From positions 1 through 64,000 of the forward strand of contig JASGDN010000069.1 of NCBI GenBank assembly GCA_049841275.1: a stretch of 64,000 nt of DNA, in the 5' to 3' direction. The notes under the pieces were generated by a model. The model was not told where the DNA came from. It made no database searches and saw nothing but the letters and a program-made list of their open reading frames with translations. The position numbers were made by a program, and so were the translations under genes. Shown here in pieces: positions 8,575 through 17,608 of the stretch (the stretch's first letter is position 1; the number at the start of each line of letters is the position of its first letter). Source of the DNA: JASGDN01 sp049841275. GTDB taxonomy: Bacteria; Chloroflexota; Chloroflexia; Thermomicrobiales; UBA6265.

Positions 8575-9530
8575 ATGATCCAGCTTGGCTATACGCTTTC
8601 GAGCGAAGAATTCCGCCCCAGGAGCTCGTCGCGCAGGCCCGCCGCGCCGAGGAGGCCGGCTTTCCCTTCGCCCTCATCTCCGACCACTTCCACCCCTGGA
8701 TGGACCGTCAGGGCGAGAGTCCGTTCGTCTGGAGCACCCTCGGCGGCATCGCCCAGGTCACCGACCGCATGGCGATCGGCACCGGCGTCACCGCCCCGAT
8801 CATCCGCTACCACCCCGCCATCGTGGCGCAGGCCACCACCACCGTCGCTGACATGCTGCCCGGACGCTTCTTCCTCGGCGTCGGCACGGGCGAATACCTG
8901 AACGAGCACATCACCGGCAAGCACTGGCCGCCGATCTCCCGACGCCAGGCGATGCTGGAAGAGGCGGTGGGGATCATCCGCTCCCTGTGGGATGGCAACT
9001 ACACCACGCGATACGGCGACTTCTACACGGTCGAGAACGCCCGGCTCTACACCCTGCCCGAGACGTTGCCGCCGATCCACGTCGCCGCCTCCGGCCCCGA
9101 TTCGGGTGACCTGGCCGGCCGCATCGGCGACGGGCTGATCAGCACCGCACCCGATGCCGAAACGATCCAGGCATTCACCGGGGCTGGCGGCAAGGGGAAG
9201 CCGCGGTATGGGCAGATGACGGTCTGCTGGGCGGAGGACCGGCAGGAAGCGATGCAGACGGCGCGCGACATCTGGGGCTATGCCGCGTTGCCCGGCCAGA
9301 TGAGCCAGGAACTCGCGTTGCCCGCCTATTACGACGCGGCCACCGAGCTGGTGACCCCGGAGACGATCTGCTTCGCGATCGTCTCCGGGCCGGACGTGGA
9401 ACAGTACCTGGAGCAGATCCAGCAGTATGCCGATGCGGGCTTCACCCACGTCTACCTCCACCAGATCGGCCCCGATCAGGCAGGGCACCTCCGCTTCGCC
9501 CAAACCCAGCCGCTGCCACACTTTGCCTGA
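8575..9530 (+). CDS. F420-dependent LLM-class oxidoreductase (TIGR03557-like) with a 5' frameshift
   Basis: The gene begins at ATG 8575 behind AGGAGG (8559-8564) and encodes MIQLGYTLSSEEF, the usual start of this family. It then shifts by one base near 8614-8619. The second frame reads PPQELVAQARRAEEAGF and continues through FALISDHFHPWMD to the stop at 9530 with the full luciferase-like TIM barrel (GRFFLGVGTGEYLNEH, PPIHVAASGP). Adding one C to the CCCC run at 8616-8619 restores a roughly 318-residue protein. Family members use deazaflavin F420 as hydride carrier, like F420-dependent glucose-6-phosphate dehydrogenase. As given, only the part from about 8700 has a usable downstream start and would lack the first strand and helix. 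Confidence 0.85.
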
Positions 9531-9584
9531 CCGGCACAAACAGGTGCGTCGTCGGGGCGGCTCGGCAGGGTGACTCTTTCGGAG

Positions 9585-9598
9585 GTGTGCGTTCACAC
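9585..9598. promoter_or_regulatory. Small inverted repeat upstream of the AraC gene
   Basis: GTGTG-cgtt-CACAC lies 107 bases upstream of the TTG start at 9705, in the only AT-richer part of the gap. It is a candidate operator; evidence is limited to the symmetry. Confidence 0.25.
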
Positions 9599-9704
9599 TG
9601 ATTTATCGTACGGACAGGTAGAACATGTGTTCATCTTATGGTAGACTCGTTGTCACAGACCCGCGTATGTACGCACCCTTTCGGGTGAGGAAAGGCGAGC
9701 GAGC

Positions 9705-10601
9705 TTGGCAACCGTCTCCATCAGCGATCCGGTTCTCACGGTCACCGATGACCATATCGCGGCAATCGAACGCGTCATCGCCGCCATGCGCGCCGAACCG
9801 AACAGCGCTCTCACACTCGACCACTTCGCGGAGATCGCCTCGTTCAGCGCCTTCCATTTCGCCCGCCTCTTCCGGCAGGTGATCGGCATCCCGCCGGGCG
9901 AGTTCCACACGGCGCTGCGCTACGAACGCGCGAAGGAGCTGCTGGTCACCACCAGTCTCTCGATCACCGATATCTGCTTCGAGGTGGGGTACGACAGCCT
10001 CGGGACGTTCTCCACACGCTTCAAGCAGCTGGTCGGCATCGGCCCCGCCACCTTTCGCGCGCTGCCGGATGTGCTGGAAACCCTCGACGCCGCCGACCGC
10101 GTGCCATTGAAACACGCCAACTCCGGCTATTGGGCATCGTCCGACGTCGAAGGGTTCTTCATGAACGCCCACGAACTGCCCGGACGCTGGCGCGCCTATG
10201 TCGGACTCTTCCCGGCGTCCATCGCCCGCAGCCGTCCGGTAGCAGGCGTCCGCATCGATCCGCACGAGCCGTTCACGATCGCCGGGGCGCCTCCAGGAAC
10301 CTATCGCGTACTCTCTGCCATCGTGCCGGCGCGCGGTAACGCCATCGACCGCCTGCTGCCAGCCAACACCATGCGCGTCGCTGCCTCAGACGGGCCAATC
10401 GACGTTGTGGCCGGGCAGCCAACCGTCCCGGTGGCCCTGTCGATCCGTGCCGCCACGCCGCACGATGCGCCCGTGCTCATCGCGCTGCCAGCGCTGGACT
10501 TCCCGACGGTCAATGCCGCCTCCACGATCGTGCGCGATGCCTTCGCCCACCTCGCTCCAGCAATGGGTCACGACCGGAACGCCGAACTGGTCGCCCGCTA
10601 G
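9705..10601 (+). CDS. AraC-family regulator with a C-terminal effector-like domain
   Basis: A 298-residue regulator with the DNA-binding domain at the N-terminus (about 15-115). Two helix-turn-helix units are visible: LDHFAEIASFSAFHFARLFR, then SITDICFEVGYDSLGTFSTRFK followed by GIGPATFR. The remaining 170 residues form a separate domain of the kind that often senses ligands in MarA/Rob-like proteins. The start is TTG 9705, preceded by a GAGGAAAGG sequence. A strong hairpin follows the stop. The target is unknown; the neighbouring F420 oxidoreductase and VOC genes are candidates. Confidence 0.85.
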   Translation: MATVSISDPVLTVTDDHIAAIERVIAAMRAEPNSALTLDHFAEIASFSAFHFARLFRQVIGIPPGEFHTALRYERAKELLVTTSLSITDICFEVGYDSLGTFSTRFKQLVGIGPATFRALPDVLETLDAADRVPLKHANSGYWASSDVEGFFMNAHELPGRWRAYVGLFPASIARSRPVAGVRIDPHEPFTIAGAPPGTYRVLSAIVPARGNAIDRLLPANTMRVAASDGPIDVVAGQPTVPVALSIRAATPHDAPVLIALPALDFPTVNAASTIVRDAFAHLAPAMGHDRNAELVAR

Positions 10602-10606
10602 CGTAG

Positions 10607-10634
10607 CGCCCAGGTGCGCCGGCGCGCCTGGGCG
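10607..10634. terminator. Hairpin after the AraC gene
   Basis: CGCCCAGG-t-GCGCC pairs with GGCGC-g-CCTGGGCG five bases past the stop, leaving almost no loop in the DNA palindrome. It probably acts as a terminator, although no T-tract follows. Confidence 0.6.
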
Positions 10635-10751
10635 GAATCCCGCAAACGAGAAGAAGTTCCGGCTCCCAGGGCGAACGTACAATCCTGTCACTGTCCGGTG
10701 CATGATTGACGCCGGGCAGGCAATCCAGGCGTTCAACGAGGGACAAGCAGG

Positions 10752-11126
10752 ATGATCACAAAAATCCATTCGGCAAGCATCGTCGTGGCCGACCAGGCCG
10801 CGGCGGTCCGGTTCTACACCGAGGTCCTCGATTGGTCCATCTCCATCGACCAGATGATGGGCGATGGCTACCGGTTCGTCACCGTGGTGCCGCCAGGGGG
10901 TGGTGCAGAGCTCGCGCTGGCAACAGCCGGCGGCCTGGGTGAACGGCAGCCGGGATCGGAGAGCGGGATCTCGTTGCTCTGCGATGATGTCGACGCGACG
11001 TATCGCGATCTCGCCGAGAAGGGCGTGAACTTCACGATGCCGCCGGACGATATGCCGTGGGGCGCTCGCGGCGCGCATTTCGCGGACCCGGACGGCAATG
11101 GGTTCTTCCTCACGTCGGAGTCATAG
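10752..11126 (+). CDS. VOC-family (glyoxalase/bleomycin-resistance fold) protein
   Basis: A 124-residue single VOC module: the beta-alpha-beta start HSASIVVADQAAAVRFYTEVL, then GDGYRFVTVVPPGG, and the closing metal-site-like strand FADPDGNGFFLTS. Such proteins act as metal-dependent isomerases, dioxygenases or drug-binding proteins, and the sequence does not decide between them. GAGGGA lies eight bases before ATG 10752. It converges on the PQQ-type gene across a hairpin. Confidence 0.85.
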   Translation: MITKIHSASIVVADQAAAVRFYTEVLDWSISIDQMMGDGYRFVTVVPPGGGAELALATAGGLGERQPGSESGISLLCDDVDATYRDLAEKGVNFTMPPDDMPWGARGAHFADPDGNGFFLTSES

Positions 11127-11136
11127 CAGGCGAATG

Positions 11137-11162
11137 GGGGACGGCCGATGCCGGCCGTCCCC
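11137..11162. terminator. Bidirectional hairpin between VOC and PQQ-propeller genes
   Basis: GGGGACGGCC-6-GGCCGTCCCC forms a perfect ten-base stem between two convergent stops. Confidence 0.6.
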
Positions 11163-11197
11163 AACAGTGTTCCCCGAACGGGACGAACGCGTTCGTC

Positions 11198-12892
11198 CTA
11201 CGAGCCGAGCTTGAGCGCCACGATCTGCGGATTACTGTCCCGCTTGGCGACGGGTGTGCCGTTCTCGGGCGTCGCCACGAAGATCGGCGCGCCGGCCGCG
11301 AAGACGATCATGTCACCTGCGACAGCCAATGGTGCGTTCAGGCCACCCGGCGCTTCCCACTCCCAGACGACCTTGCCGGTCTTGATGTCGTGGGCACGCA
11401 GGTAGCCATCGATCGCCCCGGAGAAGACGAGGTCGTTTACCACCGTCGCTCCCGCAACGACCATCGCGTTCTGCTTCACGTCCCAAACGATGTCACCGGT
11501 GATAGCATCGATGGCGGCCAGACCGCCAGTCGCCTGGGTGATGTCGGCTCCAGCCGAGCTATCGACATTGTCCGGCTTCACGAAGATCGGGAAGTCGATA
11601 TACGGCGCGAAGATCTTGCCGTCACCGAAGGCAATCGGCGACTCCACACCGCCGAGGCCGCCCGGATAGACGCGTGTCGTGCCCTCCGGCAGCCATTCGA
11701 GATCGTCGTTCTCGTGCTTGCCCACCTTGGTCTTCCAGAGCATACCGCCGGTCTTCGCCTCGCAAGCGATGACCGTGCCCGTCTTGCCGGCGCCGACTGC
11801 AATCAGCGTCGGTTCCGTGTTGTTCGGGAAGGTCACCTCCGCAAGCACCGGCGATTGCTGGAAGTCGTGGTCGAAGAGGTCGTGCGGCTTCGCATTGATG
11901 AACCAGGTGACGCCGCCGGTATCGAGGCTCAGCGAGACCATCGAGTCGGCGTAGTCGTTCGGCTTCGGCCGGCTGGACCCACTGGGATACTCCTTGTTGC
12001 CGGGGTAGGGCGCGGCGTTGCCGGTGCCGAAGTACATGCTGCCGTTTTCATCGAAGGAGGGAGGATACCAGAGACCGGCGCCGGAATTCGTGCGGGGGTT
12101 GCCCCACAGGTTATCCGCGGCGGTATCGAAGCTCCAGAGCGTCTTGCCCGTCTTCGCATCGAGCGCGTAGAGGATGCCGCGTGCGCCACCACGGTAGTTG
12201 CCGTAGGTGGTGTTGTTCGGATTCGTACTGATGTAGACGGTGTTGTCGTACACCGCCGGGGCCATGTCGATGCACTCGAAATCGCTGTTGGAGAGCGTGG
12301 CCTGCCACAGTAGCTTTCCGGACTGCTGATCGACGGCAAAGGCGATGCTGTTGTCGCCGGTGGCGGCGAAGACCATGCCGTAGGCGACGGCAACGCCGTT
12401 CGGCCCGTTGTTCGGCACATTCGTGTCGTAGCGCCAGAGCTCCTTGCCGGTCGCGCGGTCGAGCGCGAAGACGTTGCTCTGCATGTCCTGATAATAGATC
12501 ACGTCACCGATGATCACGGCGTTGGCCGTGATACCACTGAAGTTTCCCGACACCGTGATCGGCACCGTCCAGAGCGGCGCCAGCTTGCTGACCGTCTCGG
12601 ACGTGATGGGCGAATTCACCGCTGCACGGGTCGCCTGGAGGTTCCCCTGCGCGACCGGCCAATCATTGGCATTGGCCGTCACCTCCTCCGGCACTGGCGT
12701 CGAACTGAGGACGTTCGGCGTCGCCGGGCTCGTGCCCGACTGCTCTTGCGCGAAACTGCCGTGCGCCACCATCGAGGCAAGGGCGGCCGCCCCAACGGTT
12801 GCGGTGGCGCCGGTCACCAGCTTCCGGCGGGAAACCATTCGCGTCCCGCTCCGAATCGCATCGAACGGCTTCTCGTTCGTATCCCGCTCCAT
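11198..12892 (-). CDS. Exported PQQ-type beta-propeller protein (quinoprotein dehydrogenase-like)
   Basis: A 564-residue protein with a Tat signal (SRRKLV at 21-26, hydrophobic stretch, cleavage near SFAQ) and an STSP-rich linker. An eight-bladed propeller follows, with repeated blade motifs of the type ALDxxTGKxLWxxxT (VFALDRATGKELWRYDT, ILYALDAKTGKTLW, IDAITGDIVWDV, HDIKTGKVVWEW). WYPPSFDENGSMYFGTGNAAP and NDLEWLPEGT-like loops resemble PQQ-dependent alcohol dehydrogenases, but I see no vicinal disulfide and no heme motif. It may be a periplasmic dehydrogenase or a non-catalytic propeller. The gene diverges from the LuxR-type regulator gene, a possible controller. Confidence 0.87.
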   Translation of the reverse strand: MERDTNEKPFDAIRSGTRMVSRRKLVTGATATVGAAALASMVAHGSFAQEQSGTSPATPNVLSSTPVPEEVTANANDWPVAQGNLQATRAAVNSPITSETVSKLAPLWTVPITVSGNFSGITANAVIIGDVIYYQDMQSNVFALDRATGKELWRYDTNVPNNGPNGVAVAYGMVFAATGDNSIAFAVDQQSGKLLWQATLSNSDFECIDMAPAVYDNTVYISTNPNNTTYGNYRGGARGILYALDAKTGKTLWSFDTAADNLWGNPRTNSGAGLWYPPSFDENGSMYFGTGNAAPYPGNKEYPSGSSRPKPNDYADSMVSLSLDTGGVTWFINAKPHDLFDHDFQQSPVLAEVTFPNNTEPTLIAVGAGKTGTVIACEAKTGGMLWKTKVGKHENDDLEWLPEGTTRVYPGGLGGVESPIAFGDGKIFAPYIDFPIFVKPDNVDSSAGADITQATGGLAAIDAITGDIVWDVKQNAMVVAGATVVNDLVFSGAIDGYLRAHDIKTGKVVWEWEAPGGLNAPLAVAGDMIVFAAGAPIFVATPENGTPVAKRDSNPQIVALKLGS

Positions 12893-13031
12893 GGCCTGTT
12901 TCTCCGTGAGTCCTGAACCCAGCCGGCCAAAGCCGGCGCCTCCATGGCCTCGTTGCCATCAGGCATGCTCGTTCATGCCCGCATCGGTCCCCACGCGCGC
13001 CCGAACCCGTCCGATACGATCCCGGACGCCG

Positions 13032-15551
13032 ATGCCTCCTTGCGCCAGGCCCAAGCCGATCCAGCATCGGGCAGGCCCATTGCGCGTGTGCTTTAAACTG
13101 GATACGACCGGTTCGCAATGCCGCTCCGCCCCATTTCCCCGATCGAAAGCGAGTTCGTTCCTGAACCCGCCACCCTTCTCCCACCAGTCCCACACCCTGC
13201 ATCACGCGGCGGAGGTCTCCGTCGCGACGGACCCGCATGCCCATGACGACACGCTCGTCGGCAGGGAGACGGAGCTGGCAGAAATTCAGGCGTTGATCGA
13301 CGATCCGGATTCCCCGCTGGTCGTGCTCACCGGGCCAGGAGGAATTGGCAAGAGCCGTCTTGCCGCAACGGCGGTCGCCCGCGAACGCGATCGCAGAATG
13401 CGTACCGCTGTCCTGATCGATCTCGGGCTGCTCCCGGCCGATCGGACCGACCTGGTGCTGGTGACGATCGCAGCCGCGCTGGGCCTCGATCTCCCCGGTA
13501 ACACGCCGAATGCGACCGTGCTGGGCGAGGCGATCGGCGACAGGCCGCTCCTGCTGACGCTGGACGGAATGGAGCACCTCGTCGCGGCCGGCCCGGACCT
13601 CACGGCGCTGCTGCGAGTCGCACCGCAGCTCACCATCCTCGTCACCAGCCAGACGGTGCTGGATGTCTACGGCGAGCGGGTCTACCCCGTCGCACCGATC
13701 TCCTTCCCTGCCAGCGACGACGTTTCGCGCCGGTCGCTGACGCTGGATGAAGCCCTGACGTTCGATGCCGTACGCCTCTTCGTACAGCGCGCATTCGGCT
13801 CCCACCCGCTTCCCGCATTCACGCCCACCGATATCGCCGGGTTGCTCGCCATCGCGGCCCGGCTGGAAGGGCATCCGCTCGCGATCGAGCTTGCCGCCTC
13901 CCACTACCGGACCAGCGGCGACAGCCTTTCCGTCCTGGCGGAGGCACTTTCACGCGAGCTGCTGCCCGTTCCCGAATCCGGAGCCACAGGCCAGCCCGCG
14001 CCAGACATGAGTCCGCTGCAACGCACGCTCGCCCGCAGCTACGCGCGGCTCGAACCTGCCGAGCAGGCAGCATTCCGGCGGGCATCCGTGCTCGGCGGGG
14101 CGTGGACTGTGGCCGACACCGTGCCGGTGCTCGCCCTCGGTGACGAGGGAACCACCGCCGACAGCATCGCCCTGTTGCTGGACGCAAGCCTCATCCGCAT
14201 GCTGCCATCGAGCGAGGGGGCGCCCCGCATGCACATGCTGGCGCCCCTCCGCGAGTTCGGCGCCCGCCTGCTGGACGAATCCGGAGAGACCGCAAGCACC
14301 GACGCCCGCCACGCCACCTCGGTGCTCGCCTTCGCGGAGGCCGCGGCGCCGGAACTGACGGGAGCTGCACAACGGGAGTGGCTCGACCGCATCGACGATC
14401 GCCTGCCGGATGTGCGCCGGGCCTTCGCATGGTTCGCCCGGTTCCCGGACAGTCCGGCCGATGCCCAGCTGCGGCTGGCGGCCGCGCTCTGGTGGTTCGG
14501 CTACAGCCGGGGATCGCTCCGGGAATCAATCGGCTGGCTGGAGACCGCCCTCGCGAATACCCCGGAATCCCACAATCGCCGGCTCCGGGGACGCGCACTG
14601 AATGCGCTCGGCCTGCTGGTCGGCATGGGCGGCGATCGCGACCGCGCCCAGATGCACTATGGCGAAGCCCTGGCCATCGGACGGGAACTGGGCAACGATG
14701 ACCTCATTGGCTGGGCATATCTCGGACTCGGCGAACAGGCCGTTGCCCGGCAGGACCTGACCACCGCACACCACCTCATCCAGCGCGCCAGCAGCCACCT
14801 CGCCCGCAGCAATGACCTGCGCGCGCAAGCGGTGGTTCTCACCAATCTCGCGAACGTCCTCTGGTCGATGGGCAGGCTGGCGGAGGCGGACGCCCTCCAC
14901 CACGATGCCCGGGCACGCTACGAACGCATTGGCGATGAGCGCGGCGTGGCGTGGTCCGTCACGAATCTCGGCCGGATCGCCCTGCAGCAAGACAAGATCG
15001 CCGCGGCGATTCCGCTCCTCCACGATGCCCTCCACCGCTACGTGGCCGGCGATGACCGTGTCGGGATCGTGGAGACGCTCGATGCCCTTGCCCGCTGCGC
15101 GTTCGCAACCGGTGATATCGCGAGCGCCCGGAAGATCGTGGCAACGACCGACCGCACGCGCGAGGAATTGCACTACCCGGTACCCGAGATCGACCGCGCC
15201 GAGGACGCCATCTTCCGCGCTCGCCTGCAAGGCGAGCCGGCGGCCCCGGACGAGACCAGCATCCTGTCGCTGGAAGACGCGATCGCCCTCGGGCACGGTA
15301 TCGATGCTGGCGCCCTGCCACCCGCGCCAGCCATGCCGGAAGCGCCTTCGACCCTGTCGCCACGGGAGATGGAGGTGCTGGCGTTGCTGAAGCAGGGCAA
15401 GAGCAACCAGGAGATCTCCGACGAGCTCTTCATCGGGGTGCGCACGGTGCAATCGCATGTGCTGCACATCATGCGCAAGCTCGATGCATCGTCGCGGGTG
15501 GCCGCCGTCGCCATCGCGATGCAGCAGGGAATCCTGCCGCCAGACGCCTGA
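13032..15551 (+). CDS. Large NB-ARC/TPR regulator with C-terminal LuxR DNA-binding domain
   Basis: A STAND-class regulator. Conserved sequence starts near 13246 (TLVGRETELAEIQALI). The P-loop LTGPGGIGKSRLA is near 13325-13365, a Walker B-like segment (LLLTLDGMEHL) near 13550, and an NB-ARC/winged-helix region to about 14330. TPR-like helical repeats fill 14400-15250, and the LuxR helix-turn-helix is at 15349-15520 (LSPREMEVLALLKQGKSNQEI). Such proteins oligomerise on ligand binding and activate transcription. The start is uncertain: GGAGG at 13211-13215 is followed by GTC, not a standard start, so the nearest in-frame candidates are GTG 13086 and ATG 13032. It diverges from the PQQ-propeller gene. 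Confidence 0.85.
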   Translation: MPPCARPKPIQHRAGPLRVCFKLDTTGSQCRSAPFPRSKASSFLNPPPFSHQSHTLHHAAEVSVATDPHAHDDTLVGRETELAEIQALIDDPDSPLVVLTGPGGIGKSRLAATAVARERDRRMRTAVLIDLGLLPADRTDLVLVTIAAALGLDLPGNTPNATVLGEAIGDRPLLLTLDGMEHLVAAGPDLTALLRVAPQLTILVTSQTVLDVYGERVYPVAPISFPASDDVSRRSLTLDEALTFDAVRLFVQRAFGSHPLPAFTPTDIAGLLAIAARLEGHPLAIELAASHYRTSGDSLSVLAEALSRELLPVPESGATGQPAPDMSPLQRTLARSYARLEPAEQAAFRRASVLGGAWTVADTVPVLALGDEGTTADSIALLLDASLIRMLPSSEGAPRMHMLAPLREFGARLLDESGETASTDARHATSVLAFAEAAAPELTGAAQREWLDRIDDRLPDVRRAFAWFARFPDSPADAQLRLAAALWWFGYSRGSLRESIGWLETALANTPESHNRRLRGRALNALGLLVGMGGDRDRAQMHYGEALAIGRELGNDDLIGWAYLGLGEQAVARQDLTTAHHLIQRASSHLARSNDLRAQAVVLTNLANVLWSMGRLAEADALHHDARARYERIGDERGVAWSVTNLGRIALQQDKIAAAIPLLHDALHRYVAGDDRVGIVETLDALARCAFATGDIASARKIVATTDRTREELHYPVPEIDRAEDAIFRARLQGEPAAPDETSILSLEDAIALGHGIDAGALPPAPAMPEAPSTLSPREMEVLALLKQGKSNQEISDELFIGVRTVQSHVLHIMRKLDASSRVAAVAIAMQQGILPPDA

Positions 15552-15587
15552 GCGCATCGACGATACGCCGTGGTATCGTCGATGCGC
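15552..15587. terminator. Hairpin directly after the LuxR-type gene
   Basis: GCGCATCGACGATAC-6-GTATCGTCGATGCGC forms a perfect 15-base stem that begins at the base after the TGA stop. Confidence 0.7.
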
Positions 15588-15661
15588 TACTCGTCCCGGC
15601 CCGAACCGGACTGCCGGACCCGCGCACCGTTGCGGTGCGTCGTCAACGAACCGCGAGCACC

Positions 15662-16522
15662 ATGACCGCATCGACAACACCGTCCACCGCCAACGTGGAC
15701 GCTCCACCGGATGCCGAACCCGCATCCGCCAACACCAGCGGCACGCACCATATGCCCGTGCAATCGCCGTTCAAGGTGCGCGACCTGAACAGTTCGATCC
15801 TGACCGAGATCTGGCTCGTTTCCGCAGTCGTCGCCATCCTTGGCATCCGCATCTACCTGGCGGCGACCGGCTATCCGCAGGTTGGCGGCGCCAAGCTCCA
15901 CGTCGCGCACATGCTCTGGGGCGGCCTGGGGATGGTGATCGCGATCGGCATCCTTCTCATCTTCGCCAGCGATGTCTGGAAGGTGCCCGCGGCCATCGTC
16001 GGCGGGGCGGGATTCGGCTGCTTCATCGACGAACTCGGAAAATTCATCACCAAGGACAACGATTACTTCTACCGCCCTGCCATCGCCCTGATCTACGCGG
16101 TGCTGGTGCTGCTCTTCCTGATCGCGCGCAGCATCGACCGCATCGACACGATCACGCCGAGCGACCATCTCTTCTACGCCGTACAGGGTGTGGAGGCGCT
16201 GGCGATCGGCCACCTCGACCGCGAACGCCTGCAGGCGACGCTGAAGCACCTTGAGGATTCGGGATCGCACGGCCCGCTGGCCGACTCCCTCCGGGATGCG
16301 CTGGAACATGCCGACCTGATCGAGACACACGGCCCATCACGCGCCTTGCGCATCCGCCATGCACTCGTCTCCTGCTACTGGAGACTCGTGAGCGGCCGGT
16401 GGCTCTTCCGGATCGTGATCGGCATCATTGTCATCCAGACGATCAACGGCCTGGCATCGCTGGCGCTCGCCTGGCACGATGGCAGCTTCACGGTCAGCAA
16501 CGGCCTCAGCTTCACGGAATGA
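15662..16522 (+). CDS. Multi-spanning membrane protein of unknown function, ended by an early TGA
   Basis: 287 residues: an Ala/Thr/Pro-rich cytosolic start, helices near residues 48-66, 80-100, 106-125 and 140-155, a soluble charged segment (about 165-240), and another helix near 245-270. A polar motif (FIDELGKFITKDNDYFYRP) after the third helix is the most conserved-looking part. The frame ends with TGA at 16520-16522. The same frame continues for 111 codons with hydrophobic sequence, so this is probably the front part of a longer protein. ATG 15662 is preferred to GTG 15635; neither has a strong ribosome-binding site. Confidence 0.7.
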   Translation: MTASTTPSTANVDAPPDAEPASANTSGTHHMPVQSPFKVRDLNSSILTEIWLVSAVVAILGIRIYLAATGYPQVGGAKLHVAHMLWGGLGMVIAIGILLIFASDVWKVPAAIVGGAGFGCFIDELGKFITKDNDYFYRPAIALIYAVLVLLFLIARSIDRIDTITPSDHLFYAVQGVEALAIGHLDRERLQATLKHLEDSGSHGPLADSLRDALEHADLIETHGPSRALRIRHALVSCYWRLVSGRWLFRIVIGIIVIQTINGLASLALAWHDGSFTVSNGLSFTE

Positions 16523-16855
16523 GGAACCCTGCTTTCCGGCTTCGCGGCCGGGTTGGCGGCAGGATTCGGGCTGGTGCTGCTTTGGCGGGACAAGCGCCGG
16601 CACGGCCTGAATGCCCTGGTGCTCTCCACCCTGATCTCGCTGCTCTTCGGGCAGTTCTTCGCGTTCGCCTCGAACCAGTTCGCAGCGCTCGAAAGCCTCG
16701 TGCTCCAGTTGGTAATCCTCGGCGCCCTGCGCTTCTCGATCGCAGCGGACACCCACACGCAGCCGGACGATCCCTCCGGTCTCGTTGCCGGAACGGAGGG
16801 GGTCTCCAGCGAGGAACGGACGCGTGACGAACGGGCCGAAGACGCCGGGGTGTGA
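16523..16855 (+). pseudogene. Displaced C-terminal part of the preceding membrane protein
   Basis: Reading on in the same frame after TGA 16520 gives GTLLSGFAAGLAAGFGLVLLW, then RHGLNALVLSTLISLLFGQFF and a cytosolic tail. That is two more membrane segments that naturally complete the upstream protein. CGA to TGA would be one C-to-T transition. If translated separately it could start at TTG 16553 (100 residues), but I see no ribosome-binding site. It converges on a GNAT gene. Confidence 0.5.
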
Positions 16856-16894
16856 TGGCCTCCGGAGATCCTCCGTCGGGAGCACCCGCATACT

Positions 16895-17437
16895 TCACCC
16901 CCGGTGCGGGGAGAGCACCTGCGGCAGGATGACGGACCATCGCTTGAGGTGGTTCTCGCCCTTCACCTCGGTCACCGGCACGTAGCCGTGCCGCAGGTAG
17001 GTACGGATCGCGGGGAGGCGAAAATCGTCCGTTTCGAGCACCGCATCACGGTAGCCCCGATTCCGGAAGTCGATCAGCAGGCAGTCCATCAGCGCCGGGC
17101 CGAGGCGACGCCCACCATGCTCCGACGATGCCGCGACCCAGTGGACGTATCCCGATCCCGGAAAGCGTTCGTAGTCGTGACGGCTGGAGGCCGTGGCGAC
17201 CGGCCTCCCGTCGAACACGATCACGTAGATGGCGTCGACATCGGCGGCCTGAGTCAACCGTTCGCGCACGGTCTCCACGCTCCACGGTTCGGCGAATGCG
17301 GCCGTCAGGAGCGTCGCCAACCCCTCCTCATCGTCCGGCGTGGCGAGGCGAACCGTGTACCCGGCGGGCAGGACAGGCACCAGCGGCTCGCCATCGAGAT
17401 CAGGACGGCGCATCAGGAGCGAGGACGGTGCGGCCAC
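16895..17437 (-). CDS. GNAT family N-acetyltransferase
   Basis: A 180-residue acetyltransferase. The N-terminal strand YTVRLATPDDEEGLATLL, the beta-4 strand YVHWVAASSEHGGRRLGPALMD (motif A) and the end RTYLRHGYVPV follow the GNAT plan. The loop reads EHGGRRLG, close to the canonical Q/RxxGxG/A. GTG 17437 is preceded by AAGGA eight bases upstream. The substrate is unknown. It diverges from the phosphorylase gene at 17609. Confidence 0.83.
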   Translation of the reverse strand: MAAPSSLLMRRPDLDGEPLVPVLPAGYTVRLATPDDEEGLATLLTAAFAEPWSVETVRERLTQAADVDAIYVIVFDGRPVATASSRHDYERFPGSGYVHWVAASSEHGGRRLGPALMDCLLIDFRNRGYRDAVLETDDFRLPAIRTYLRHGYVPVTEVKGENHLKRWSVILPQVLSPHRG

Positions 17438-17608
17438 AGATCATCCTTTCCGGTGAAACGAGACGATGAACGCTGGCGACATCCTACGCCGGAATCCGGA
17501 AAAACGGTCAGCCGGGTGGCCGTCACCACCGAGGCCGCATCAGCGAGAATGGGCGCACGACCGACGACACGACTGCCATTCCACACGGACCAGGAGCACC
17601 ACGACACG

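Noticed and set aside
16520..16522. Selenocysteine at the in-frame TGA
   Set aside because: No SECIS-like hairpin or redox context is visible, and the position lies next to a membrane helix; a nonsense change is simpler.
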